A stretch of DNA of 37,791 nt from NCBI GenBank assembly GCA_900551365.1, contig URVZ01000010.1, positions 1 to 37,791 of the forward strand, in the 5' to 3' direction. A program made the position numbers and the translations under genes. Below are positions 23,870-32,050 of the stretch, piece by piece. The DNA is from an uncultured Collinsella sp. (GTDB lineage Bacteria; Actinomycetota; Coriobacteriia; Coriobacteriales; Coriobacteriaceae). Every line of letters starts with the position of its first letter. The stretch's first letter is position 1. Below the pieces are notes generated by a model, which saw only the letters and a list, made by a program, of their open reading frames with translations, did not search any database and had not been told where the DNA came from.

Positions 23870-23889
23870 ATATGAGCGCATGTTCATAT
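23870..23889. promoter_or_regulatory. SmtB/ArsR-type operator 2
   Basis: ATATGAGCGCATGTTCATAT lies downstream of the -10 element, over the likely transcription start, and ends 14 bases before the repressor's start codon. Its complement differs from operator 1 at only a few central positions. Confidence 0.85.
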
Positions 23890-23903
23890 GAAAGGATATT
23901 GCA

Positions 23904-24269
23904 ATGAGCAGCCACGCTGATGAAACAAAGACTGGCATCGAGGCCACCGAGCCGATCGTCCCCACCACCTGCTCGCCCGAGGACCTTCCCGACGAGGAGC
24001 TTCTCTACGACCTCGCCGACCTGTTCAAGGTCTTCAGCGACACCACGCGCATCAAGATCCTCTATGCCCTCATGGGCCGCGAGCTCTGCGTGGCAGACAT
24101 CGCCGAAGCGACCGAAACCTCGCAGTCCGCGGTGTCGCACCAGCTGCGCACACTCAAGCAGTCGCACCTGGTTAAATTCCGGCGCGACGGGCGCAATATC
24201 CTCTACTCGCTCGCCGACGACCACGTCTACACCATGCTCAACCAAGGCATGAGCCACATCTGCGAATAG
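23904..24269 (+). CDS. ArsR/SmtB family metal-sensing repressor, zinc type
   Basis: This 121-residue winged-helix repressor has the length of SmtB. The recognition helix is SQSAVSHQLRTLKQSHLVKFRRDGRNILYSL (about 73-103). The alpha-3 region reads ELCVADIAE with only one of the two cysteines needed for a CadC-type lead/cadmium site. In contrast the C-terminal helix DDHVYTMLNQGMSHICE aligns without gaps to the alpha-5 zinc site of SmtB, with D105, H107, H118 and E121 at the four ligand positions. It should therefore respond to Zn(II), perhaps Co(II). AAAGGA precedes the ATG. It is the first gene of an operon with an HMA protein and a P-type ATPase, and its operators lie on its own promoter. Confidence 0.93.
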   Translation: MSSHADETKTGIEATEPIVPTTCSPEDLPDEELLYDLADLFKVFSDTTRIKILYALMGRELCVADIAEATETSQSAVSHQLRTLKQSHLVKFRRDGRNILYSLADDHVYTMLNQGMSHICE

Positions 24270-24331
24270 CGACCAACCACGGTACCAGCGCGGCCTGCAC
24301 CCAAGCCGCAAATACAGAGAAAGGAACCCCC

Positions 24332-24550
24332 ATGAAAAAGCAGTTCAAGCTCGACGAAATCGACTGCGCCAACTGTGCGCGCGAGCTTCAGGACGAGCTG
24401 GCCAAGCTCGAGGGAATCAAATCCGTGTCCGTCAACTTCATGACCCAAAAATTGACGCTCGAAGCCGATGACGCCGAGTTCGACGAGGTACTCAACCGCG
24501 TTGTAGAGTTTACGGCCGACGCCGAGCCGGACTGCGAGATCATTCTCTAG
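24332..24550 (+). CDS. free-standing heavy-metal-associated (HMA) domain protein
   Basis: This 72-residue ferredoxin-like metal chaperone has the metal-binding loop EIDCANCARELQ (C12 and C15) and the typical beta-alpha-beta pattern KSVSVNFMTQKLTLEAD. The DCANC form, with an aspartate before the first cysteine, is that of zinc/cadmium-type domains rather than copper (MxCxxC). The downstream ATPase lacks an N-terminal HMA domain, so this protein is probably that missing domain encoded separately and may hand metal to the pump or sense it. The ribosome site is AAAGGA. Confidence 0.9.
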   Translation: MKKQFKLDEIDCANCARELQDELAKLEGIKSVSVNFMTQKLTLEADDAEFDEVLNRVVEFTADAEPDCEIIL

Positions 24551-24571
24551 CCCGGGTTTACGCCAACCTGC

Positions 24572-24594
24572 AAGGCCGCGCTTGCCGCGGCCTT
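24572..24594 (+). terminator. intercistronic hairpin between HMA gene and ATPase
   Basis: AAGGCCGCG and CGCGGCCTT form a perfect nine-base stem with a five-base loop. No T-run follows. It is more likely a processing or attenuation element than a full stop, because operator 3 directly downstream suggests a second regulated promoter. Confidence 0.5.
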
Positions 24595-24607
24595 TGCTCG
24601 CGAAATT

Positions 24608-24627
24608 ATATGAGCGAGTGTTCATTC
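24608..24627. promoter_or_regulatory. SmtB/ArsR-type operator 3, before the ATPase
   Basis: ATATGAGCGAGTGTTCATTC repeats operator 2 at 17 of 20 positions and lies 23 bases before the ATPase start. A loose promoter (TTGCCG and ATTATA, 17 apart) overlaps it. The pump may have its own zinc-regulated start in addition to the operon promoter. Confidence 0.75.
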
Positions 24628-24650
24628 ATTCAAATGGGAGGATACGAGTC

Positions 24651-26603
24651 ATGACCACCGCCGATCCCAAAAAGAAAAAGAAGAAGCGTAAGAAGAAAGA
24701 GTCCCTTGAGCATAAGCGCAACCGCATCGTGGTAGCGCTGGGCATTTTTGCCGTGGTGTACGCCCTCGATGAGTTCGGCACCCTCACCGCCGCATTCGGT
24801 ACCCCGGGCGACATCTACGCCAGCTTTATGCTGTTCCTCATACCGTTTTTGATTGCCGGCTACGACGTGCTGCAAAAGGCATTCAATAACATCCGCCGCG
24901 GCAAGGCCTTCGACGAGAGTTTCCTTATGGCCGTCGCGACCATCGGCGCGTTTGCCATGGTGCTCTTCCCCGATACCGACCCGCACATGGCCGAAGGCGC
25001 CGCCGTCATGCTGTTCTACCAGGTCGGCGAGCTGTTCCAGGCATACGCCGTGGGCAAGAGCCGTAAATCGATCAGCGCCATGATGGACATAGCACCCGAC
25101 TACGCCAACGTCGAGCAACCCGACGGCTCACTCGAACAGGTCTTCCCCGATGACATCGCGGTCGGCACCGTGATCGTGGTCAAGCCCGGCGAGCGCGTGC
25201 CCATCGACGGCGTCATCGTCGAGGGCGAAACCCAGCTCGACACCGCCGCCCTTACCGGTGAGTCGGTCCCCCGCCCGGCCAAAACCGGAGACGATATCAT
25301 CAGCGGCTGCATCAACATGACGGGGCTCATCCACGTGCGCACCACCAAGCCCTTTGGCGAGTCCACCGTCGCACGCGTCCTGGAGCTCGTGGAGAATGCC
25401 AGCGAAAAGAAGGCACGCACCGAGAACTTCATCACGCGCTTTGCCCGCATCTACACGCCCGCCGTCACCGGCGCTGCCGCGGTGCTCGCGCTCGGCGGTG
25501 GCCTGGTCACCGGTGCCTGGTCCGACTGGATTCTGCGCGGCCTGACCTTCTTGGTCGTCAGCTGCCCGTGCGCGTTGGTGATCAGCGTGCCGCTCAGTTT
25601 CTTTGGCGGCATCGGCGGCGCGTCCAAGCTGGGCGTTCTCATCAAGGGTTCTAACTACCTCGAGACGCTCGCCGACGTGGACACCGTCGTCTTTGACAAG
25701 ACGGGCACCCTCACCAACGGCACGTTCTCGGTGGTCGCGGTACACCCCGAGGCAGGCTATACCGAGCAATCGCTGCTTGAAGTCGCAGCCCTTGCTGAGT
25801 CGTTCTCCGATCACCCCATCGCGCAGTCCGTACGTGTCGCCTACCAGGGCGAGGTCGACCCCAAGCGCGTAAGCGACTCCACCAACGACGCGGGCCATGG
25901 CGTGACGGCAACCATCGACGGCAAGCACGTCGTCGTTGGCAACGCAAAGATGCTCGCCGCGGCCGGAGTCGAAGCGCCCGATTGCGAGGTCGTCGGAACG
26001 ATTCTGCATGTGCTCGTTGACGGCGTGTACGCCGGCCACATCGTGATTGCAGACACCGTCAAGGCCGATGCTGAGCAAACGATTCGCGACCTGCACGCCG
26101 CCGGTGTCAAGCGCACCGTCATGCTCACGGGCGACCGCGAGGAGGTTGCGGCGTCTGTGGTCAAGCAACTCAGTCTCGACGAGTTCCACGCGCAGCTGCT
26201 GCCGGGCGATAAGGTCGAGCGCGTCGAGGCGCTGCTTGCAACCGAGAGTGGCAAGGGCAAGCTCGCCTTTGTGGGCGACGGCATCAACGATGCGCCCGTG
26301 CTTACGCGCGCCGATGTGGGCATTGCCATGGGCGCTATGGGTTCTGACGCTGCGATCGAGGCCGCCGATGTCGTGCTCATGGACGACAAGCCGTCCAACA
26401 TTTCCCGCGCGATCCGCGTGGCACGCAAGACCATGACGATCGTCTGGCAGAACATCATCTTTGCGCTGGGCGTTAAACTGCTGATCCTTGTGCTGGCAGC
26501 GCTGGGCATCGCCAACATGTGGCTTGCCGTGTTCGGCGACGTAGGCGTGGCGATTATCGCCATCCTGAATGCCATGCGCGCGATGGGTGTCAAGAACCTG
26601 TAG
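24651..26603 (+). CDS. P1B-2-type heavy-metal (Zn/Cd/Pb) translocating ATPase
   Basis: This 650-residue efflux pump is driven by ATP. It has the actuator motif TGES (202-205), the transport site SCPCALV (304-310), phosphorylation site DKTGTLT (349-355), the SDHP element (387-390), and the hinge GDGINDAP (542-549). K609 in membrane segment 7 and D630 in segment 8 are 21 residues apart, as in ZntA, and mark the Zn/Cd subgroup. The N-terminus has no HMA domain. Instead it begins with a run of lysines and arginines (residues 7-16), which is unusual. The start at 24651 follows GGGAGG, and an upstream in-frame ATG would run through operator 3. It is the last gene of the zinc-efflux operon. Confidence 0.95.
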   Translation: MTTADPKKKKKKRKKKESLEHKRNRIVVALGIFAVVYALDEFGTLTAAFGTPGDIYASFMLFLIPFLIAGYDVLQKAFNNIRRGKAFDESFLMAVATIGAFAMVLFPDTDPHMAEGAAVMLFYQVGELFQAYAVGKSRKSISAMMDIAPDYANVEQPDGSLEQVFPDDIAVGTVIVVKPGERVPIDGVIVEGETQLDTAALTGESVPRPAKTGDDIISGCINMTGLIHVRTTKPFGESTVARVLELVENASEKKARTENFITRFARIYTPAVTGAAAVLALGGGLVTGAWSDWILRGLTFLVVSCPCALVISVPLSFFGGIGGASKLGVLIKGSNYLETLADVDTVVFDKTGTLTNGTFSVVAVHPEAGYTEQSLLEVAALAESFSDHPIAQSVRVAYQGEVDPKRVSDSTNDAGHGVTATIDGKHVVVGNAKMLAAAGVEAPDCEVVGTILHVLVDGVYAGHIVIADTVKADAEQTIRDLHAAGVKRTVMLTGDREEVAASVVKQLSLDEFHAQLLPGDKVERVEALLATESGKGKLAFVGDGINDAPVLTRADVGIAMGAMGSDAAIEAADVVLMDDKPSNISRAIRVARKTMTIVWQNIIFALGVKLLILVLAALGIANMWLAVFGDVGVAIIAILNAMRAMGVKNL

Positions 26604-26620
26604 CGTTCGTGGGCTGTCCG

Positions 26621-26745
26621 GCCGGGACCGGGCTTGGTTTTGAAAACGTCCTCGCGCATGAGGCCCGTCTTTCCTGCTCCTGCGGAGCAACGGAAAGGCG
26701 GGCCTCGCGCTGTGGAGTGTTTTCAAAACCAAACCCGGCCCCGGC
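26621..26745. repeat. 125-bp palindromic element with 27-bp arms
   Basis: The outer arms 26621-26647 and 26719-26745 match at 25 of 27 positions. Inside, GAGGCCCG-CTTTCC-GCTCC faces GGAGC-GGAAAG-CGGGCCTC, with only single mismatches or bulges. The whole can form a long hairpin or cruciform. It begins 17 bases past the ATPase stop. It may terminate the operon, but its size exceeds that of any ordinary terminator and suggests a dispersed element. Confidence 0.8.
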
Positions 26746-26882
26746 CTGCGGTGACGTAGGTGGCAGTTCTTGGGCATCGCTTGCTGGCGGGGTTCCTTTG
26801 CTGAAATGGACTTGGCCGAAAGGACCGCTGGTCCCGGTCGCTGGTTCGCGCTTTGCGCGAACTCCGCGCTACTGGGGGTTCG
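26746..26882. other. structured gap between the palindrome and the metalloregulator stop
   Basis: No gene is supported. A perfect GTTCGCGC-TTT-GCGCGAAC hairpin lies at 26844-26862. A 27-codon plus-strand frame (26806-26886) without a ribosome site was not accepted. The segment seems continuous with the palindromic element, and both may be parts of one repeat. Confidence 0.4.
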
Positions 26883-27272
26883 TTAGGATTCCGCCGCTTG
26901 GCCCGTCGCCTCGCCCCGGTTCAGCATCGCCCTCAGTTTCTCGAAGCTTTCCTCGCTCAGGCAGTGCTCCATGTGGCAGCCCTCTTGCGACGCGACCTCA
27001 GCCGAAACACCCGCATCCTCCAGCAGCCCCACGAAAAAGCAGTGACGCTCCCACATTTGGCGAGCGACCTCCAGACCACGCTCCGTCAGATGAACGTCGC
27101 GCTTGCCCATTTCGACATAGCCGTTGCTTTCCAGCGTCGCCATGGCCTTGGAAACGCTCGCCTTGGTTACGCCGAGGTACTCCGCAACGTCGATCGAGCG
27201 CACGATGCCCTGGCGTTCCGACAGAACGTAGATCGATTCGAGATAGTCTTCTCCGGATTCACGTAGGGCCAT
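26883..27272 (-). CDS. DtxR/MntR family metal-dependent regulator
   Basis: This 129-residue protein has the two-domain MntR layout, with a winged helix at about residues 5-65 and a metal-binding/dimer domain after it, and no SH3 domain. Ligand positions can be read against MntR and DtxR: D9 and E12 in SGEDYLESIY, H77 in WERHCFF, and then C99, E102 and H103 in GCHMEHCLS. Residue 99 is Cys, as in iron-sensing DtxR/IdeR (C-x-x-E-H), whereas MntR has Glu there; D9 is the MntR type. The metal (Fe or Mn) is therefore open. The start follows AAAGG. Two tandem repeats 31 bases apart in its upstream region are candidate self-operators. It acts in the cytoplasm as a metal-activated repressor. Confidence 0.9.
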   Translation of the reverse strand: MALRESGEDYLESIYVLSERQGIVRSIDVAEYLGVTKASVSKAMATLESNGYVEMGKRDVHLTERGLEVARQMWERHCFFVGLLEDAGVSAEVASQEGCHMEHCLSEESFEKLRAMLNRGEATGQAAES

Positions 27273-27324
27273 GGGCCGCCTTTCGCGATGATTGCTAGTT
27301 AGCCTTTGGATACTTTCCACGGCT

Positions 27325-27376
27325 TACTTTACCGCAAAAGTTGCCCATGTCTTACTACTTTGCCTAAAAGTTAGCC
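27325..27376 (-). promoter_or_regulatory. tandem operator-like repeats upstream of the DtxR/MntR-family gene
   Basis: On the plus strand TACTTTACCGCAAAAGTTGC (27325-27344, then CC) and TACTTTGCCTAAAAGTTAGC (27356-27375, then C) are related direct repeats. Their starts are 31 bases apart, about three helical turns. A partial third, AGTTAGCC, lies nearer the gene at about 27297-27304. This fits cooperative autoregulation. Confidence 0.5.
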
Positions 27377-27410
27377 GTGTTTCACAAAACGAGCGGGACG
27401 AAAACAAAAT

Positions 27411-27438
27411 GGGAACACGCCCCGCAAGGAGTGTCCCC
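27411..27438. repeat. family-B palindrome fragment
   Basis: GGGAACAC and GTGTCCCC frame a short loop. The right part, AAGGAGTGTCCCC with AAGTGCCG after it, matches sequence at 5003-5025 closely. It lies 16 bases past the stop of the minus-strand HAD gene. Confidence 0.6.
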
Positions 27439-27454
27439 AAGTGCCGAGCCGCAG

Positions 27455-28225
27455 CTATAGCAGTCCAAAGTACTTCGCGGCGTTGTAGATGCCGTCGTCG
27501 TCCACGGCGGTCGTCACATAGGTCGCCGCAGCCTTCACCGTGTCCTGCGCGTTGCCCATGGCCACGCTCGTGCCCACGGCGGCAAACATCGACAGGTCGT
27601 TCTCGCCGTCGCCAAAGGCAATCGCCTCGCTCGCGTCGATACCAAGCCGCTCGAGCGTCGCCGCCACGCCCAGGTCCTTGCCGCCGTTAGCGGGAATAAT
27701 GTCGCAGAATAGGTCGCACCAGCGCGTGGTGAGCGAATGCGACACGGCGTCGGTCACGATATGCTCGTCGACCGGGTCCACAAAGGCGCAAAACTGGTAG
27801 ACCGGTGCGTCAAAGGCGTGCTCAAACGGCTCCTCGTGGTAGACGATTCCCGCGTTGCTGCCAGCCGTCACCACGCGCTCGGACAGGCGGTTCACAAACG
27901 AGTTCTCGCCCTGCATGCACAGCGAGTCGTAGCGCCCCTGCGCCACCTGGTCCACAATCACCGCGACGTCGTCCGAATCGATCGGGCAGCTGCGGTAAAC
28001 CCCCTCGGCATCAAAGCAGTGCTGGCCCGAAAGCGTAATGTACGCATCCCAGCCCAGGTCGAACAGCCAGTCCGGCATCTGGTAGGTCGGACGGCCCGTG
28101 GCGATCACGCACGCAATCCCCTGCTCGTGAAAGCTGTCGAGCACCTGCTGCGCCGACGCCGGAATCCGGTGGGTCTTAAAGCTCAGCAGCGTGCCGTCGA
28201 TATCGAAAAATGCGGCTTTGATCAT
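27455..28225 (-). CDS. Cof-type HAD-IIB family phosphatase
   Basis: This 256-residue haloacid-dehalogenase phosphatase has motif I AAFFDIDGTLLSF (nucleophile D8 and D10), motif II IATGRP, the conserved lysine in GGKDLG, and motif IV AFGDGENDLSMF. The C2B cap domain lies between about residues 80 and 185. Cof-type enzymes dephosphorylate sugar phosphates, flavin or pyridoxal phosphates, with broad overlap, so no substrate is named. Its ATG is six bases past the ABC-F stop, and the ribosome site GAGGAG lies inside the end of that gene, so the two are translated from one mRNA. Confidence 0.93.
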   Translation of the reverse strand: MIKAAFFDIDGTLLSFKTHRIPASAQQVLDSFHEQGIACVIATGRPTYQMPDWLFDLGWDAYITLSGQHCFDAEGVYRSCPIDSDDVAVIVDQVAQGRYDSLCMQGENSFVNRLSERVVTAGSNAGIVYHEEPFEHAFDAPVYQFCAFVDPVDEHIVTDAVSHSLTTRWCDLFCDIIPANGGKDLGVAATLERLGIDASEAIAFGDGENDLSMFAAVGTSVAMGNAQDTVKAAATYVTTAVDDDGIYNAAKYFGLL

Positions 28226-28231
28226 TCTCGC

Positions 28232-30091
28232 CTACTCCTCGCCCTCGAGCTTTTCGCTCGCCTCGAGCCACGCCATCTCCAGCTCGTCCATGGCAGCGTG
28301 AGCCTCGTCGATCTTTGCCTGCTGCTCGCCGAGCGCCGTGTAGTTGGTGGGATCGACTTGGGCCATTGCTGCCTCGGCCTCCTCAACGCGGGTGCGCTGC
28401 GTCTCCATCTTGCGCTCGAGCGAACTCACCTCGCGGCGGAGCTTCTGGCGCTCGGCGTTGGACAGGCCGTTGGGCTGACCGCTCGACTTGGGCTTTTCGG
28501 CCGCAGCTGCCGCGGCACCGGTGTCGAACGTGCCGGTCTTGGCGCTCGGCGCGCCCACGGGCTCGCCCTCGGCGGTAGCGTTGCACAGACGCAGGTACTG
28601 GTCCACGCCACCGGGCATATGCGTCAGGTGGCCGTCGAGCAGCGCCCACTGCTGGTCGGTCACGCGCTCCATCAAAAAGCGGTCGTGCGTCACCAGGATC
28701 AGCGTGCCGGGCCAGCCGTCCAGCAGGTCCTCGACAATCGCGAGCATGTCGGTATCCAGGTCGTTGCCCGGCTCGTCCAGGATGAGCACGTTGGGCTCGT
28801 CCAGAATCGTCAGCAACAGCGACAGGCGACGGCGCTGGCCGCCCGAAAGATCGCCGATGCGGCTCCAGAGCTGCTGCGTCGTAAAGCCCAGACGTTCGCA
28901 GAGCTTCTCGGGCGAAGTCTCCTTGCCGTCGATGACGTAGTACTTCTTATAGTTGCCGAGCACCTCGCGGATCGTGTCGCCCATGTAGGGCTTGAGCTCC
29001 TCGAGCTGCTGCGACAGCACGCCAAAGCGCACTGTCTGGCCAATCTTCACGCGGCCGCGCGTGGGTTCAATCTTGCCCTGGATCACGTCGAGCAGCGTCG
29101 ACTTACCGGCGCCGTTCTCGCCCAAAAGGCCATAGCGGTCGCCCGCACCAATGAGCCAGGTCACATCGGTGAGCACCTGCTTGGGCGCGCCGTCGGTATC
29201 GGCATAGCCGGCATCCACGTCGACCACATCGATAACCTGCTTGCCCAAGCGGCTCACGGCCAGGCGCTTGAGCTCCAGCTCGTCACGCACGGGCGGCACG
29301 TCGGCGATCAGCTCACGAGCGGCATCCACGCGAAACTTGGGCTTGGTGGAACGAGCCTGGGCACCGCGGCTCAGCCACGCGAGCTCCTTGCGCGCCATGT
29401 TGCGACGGCGCTCCTCGGTAACGGCGGCCATGCGGTCGCGCTCCACGCGCTGCAGGATGTATGCCGAATAGCCGCCCTCGAAGGGATCGACCTGGCCGTC
29501 GTGGACCTCCCACATGCTGGTGCAGACCTCGTCCAAGAACCAGCGGTCGTGCGTGACCACGAGCATGGCACCCTGGCCGCGCTGCCAGCGAGCCTTAAGA
29601 TGGCGTGCAAGCCAGTTGATGGTGCGCATGTCCAGATGGTTAGTGGGCTCGTCGAGCATGAGCACGTCGTAGTCGCCGATCAACAGGCGCGCGAGGTCCA
29701 CGCGGCGGCGCTGGCCACCCGAAAGCTCGCCCACCGTGCCCTCCCAGGGCACATCGCTAATGAGACCGGCGAGGATCTGGCGCGTGCGGGGGCTCGACGC
29801 CCACTCATACTCGGGCGTGTCGCCCACGACGGCATGGTGCACGGTGTCGGTGTCGACAAGCTGGTCCTTTTGGCCGAGCAGGCCGATCGTGGTGCCGCGA
29901 CGATGCGTCACGCGGCCGTCGTCGGGCTCCAGCGTGCCGGCGAGCACGCTCAGCAGCGTCGACTTGCCGTCGCCGTTTTTACCGACAATACCAATACGGT
30001 CGCCCTCGCCCACGCCGAGCGTCACGCTATCGAAAATATGCTTGGTGGGAAACTCTAGGCTGACGGAATCGCATCCCAAAAGAATCGCCAT
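28232..30091 (-). CDS. ABC-F family ATPase (Uup/EttA-like)
   Basis: This 619-residue protein has two ABC domains in tandem and no membrane part. Domain 1 has Walker A GKNGDGKST (37-45), signature LSGGQRRR (123-130) and DEPTNHLD (147-154). Domain 2 has GENGAGKST (324-332), DLSGGQRRR (414-422) and DEPGNDLD (439-446). The charged C-terminal segment, about 525-615, reads as a coiled coil (LRREVSSLERKMETQRTRVEEAEAAM), as in Uup. ABC-F proteins bind the ribosomal E site and rescue or regulate translation, and some give antibiotic resistance. The C-terminal coil and general layout favour Uup. The start at 30091 follows AAGGAG. The Cof-type phosphatase is co-transcribed downstream. Confidence 0.93.
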   Translation of the reverse strand: MAILLGCDSVSLEFPTKHIFDSVTLGVGEGDRIGIVGKNGDGKSTLLSVLAGTLEPDDGRVTHRRGTTIGLLGQKDQLVDTDTVHHAVVGDTPEYEWASSPRTRQILAGLISDVPWEGTVGELSGGQRRRVDLARLLIGDYDVLMLDEPTNHLDMRTINWLARHLKARWQRGQGAMLVVTHDRWFLDEVCTSMWEVHDGQVDPFEGGYSAYILQRVERDRMAAVTEERRRNMARKELAWLSRGAQARSTKPKFRVDAARELIADVPPVRDELELKRLAVSRLGKQVIDVVDVDAGYADTDGAPKQVLTDVTWLIGAGDRYGLLGENGAGKSTLLDVIQGKIEPTRGRVKIGQTVRFGVLSQQLEELKPYMGDTIREVLGNYKKYYVIDGKETSPEKLCERLGFTTQQLWSRIGDLSGGQRRRLSLLLTILDEPNVLILDEPGNDLDTDMLAIVEDLLDGWPGTLILVTHDRFLMERVTDQQWALLDGHLTHMPGGVDQYLRLCNATAEGEPVGAPSAKTGTFDTGAAAAAAEKPKSSGQPNGLSNAERQKLRREVSSLERKMETQRTRVEEAEAAMAQVDPTNYTALGEQQAKIDEAHAAMDELEMAWLEASEKLEGEE

Positions 30092-30161
30092 ATGCCCTGC
30101 TCCTTCGTAGAAATTCAACGTTGTCCATAATAGCAGCGAAAAGGCGGGCCGCACACGACAC

Positions 30162-30199
30162 AAAAAGGCGGGCCATCTCCCAAAAGAGATGACCCGCCT
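30162..30199 (-). terminator. rho-independent terminator of the pst operon
   Basis: On the minus strand AGGCGGGTCATCTC pairs with GAGATGGCCCGCCT across a six-base loop and is followed by TTTTTGTG. It lies 56 bases past the pstB stop. Confidence 0.9.
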
Positions 30200-30254
30200 C
30201 TCCAATCAGTCCCGTGGCAACCGTGGCCGCCGCGGGCCTCAAGCATGTCCCGGA

Positions 30255-31123
<869 letters not shown>

Positions 31124-31127
<4 letters not shown>

Positions 31128-32050
31128 TCGGCCGTCATCTTCCTTGCCAGTTGCTTGCCCACGATACGGGCGATTACGTTAAACAGCAACACGCAAATCA
31201 TCAGCAGTGCAGCGGTGCCCCAGACGATCTGCTGGGCCTCGGGGCTGCCCTCGCCATAGATCTTGTAGATATGCACGGCGAGCGACTCGCCGGGGCGGAA
31301 CACGTTCCAGGCGCAGGTGGGGCTCGACAGGTTAAAGCTCAAGAAGTTCAGACGCACCGGCGAGCTCATGCCCGAGGTAAAGAGCAGCGCCGCGGCCTCG
31401 CCAAAGACGCGGCCGGCCGAAAGCACGATGCCGGTCACGATGGCGGGCATGGCCTCGGGAATCAGAATGTGCAGCGTGGCTTCCCAGCGAGTGAGGCCCA
31501 TGGCCAGGCACGCATCGCGCTGGGCCTGTGGCACGTCCTCGAGCGCTTGCTGAATCACGCGCACTAGGATGGGGATGTTGAACATGGTGAGTGCGACGGC
31601 GCCGGAGATGATGGAATACTTCCAGCCCAGCTGCACCGAGAACACCAGGAAACCGAACATGCCGACAACGATGGAGGGCAGCGAGGACAGCGTCTCGATG
31701 GCGGTGGAGGCGATGTCGCGGATGGGCCCATTCGGCGCGTACTCAACCAGAAAGACCGCGCCGCCCAGACTGATGGGCACCGAGATGACCAGAGTGATCA
31801 GCAGCAGGTAGAACGAGTCGAACAGCTGGTAGAGCACGCCGCCCTGCGTTCCGTTGGCGCGCGACGGCTCCGTGAGAAAGCCCGGCTGGAACAGCGTCGA
31901 GATGCCCTCGAACAGGATATAGGCCACCATGGAGACGACGATGAGCATGACGATGGCGACGATCGCCGTCAACACGCCCGTGGCGAAGCGGTCCTGCTTT
32001 TGGACACGCCCGAGCCTCGCCTCGTCGATGTGGATACGCGTGCTAGCCAC
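31124..32050 (-). CDS. pstA: phosphate ABC transporter permease
   Basis: This 308-residue inner permease has six membrane segments. The first is LTAIVAIVMLIVVSMVAYILF, and the transport-system motif EALEDVPQAQRDACLAMGLTRWEATLHILIPEA carries the EAA-G loop that contacts PstB. The start codon is GTG at 32050, lying inside the end of pstC (eight-base overlap), and the stop overlaps the pstB start by four bases. Translation along the three genes is thus tightly coupled. Confidence 0.95.

Noticed and set aside
24582..24650. A 23-codon N-terminal extension of the P-type ATPase
   Set aside because: It runs through operator 3 and the hairpin, while the ATG at 24651 has a clear GGGAGG site.
26806..26886. 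A 27-codon plus-strand frame beginning MDLAERTAGPGRW
   Set aside because: It lacks a ribosome site, contains the GTTCGCGC hairpin and runs into the regulator gene's 3' end. It is best explained as part of the structured element.
27737..30058. A 773-codon open frame on the plus strand opposite the ABC-F gene and HAD gene
   Set aside because: It spans two well-supported minus-strand genes and the product resembles no protein. This is typical antisense openness in high-GC DNA.
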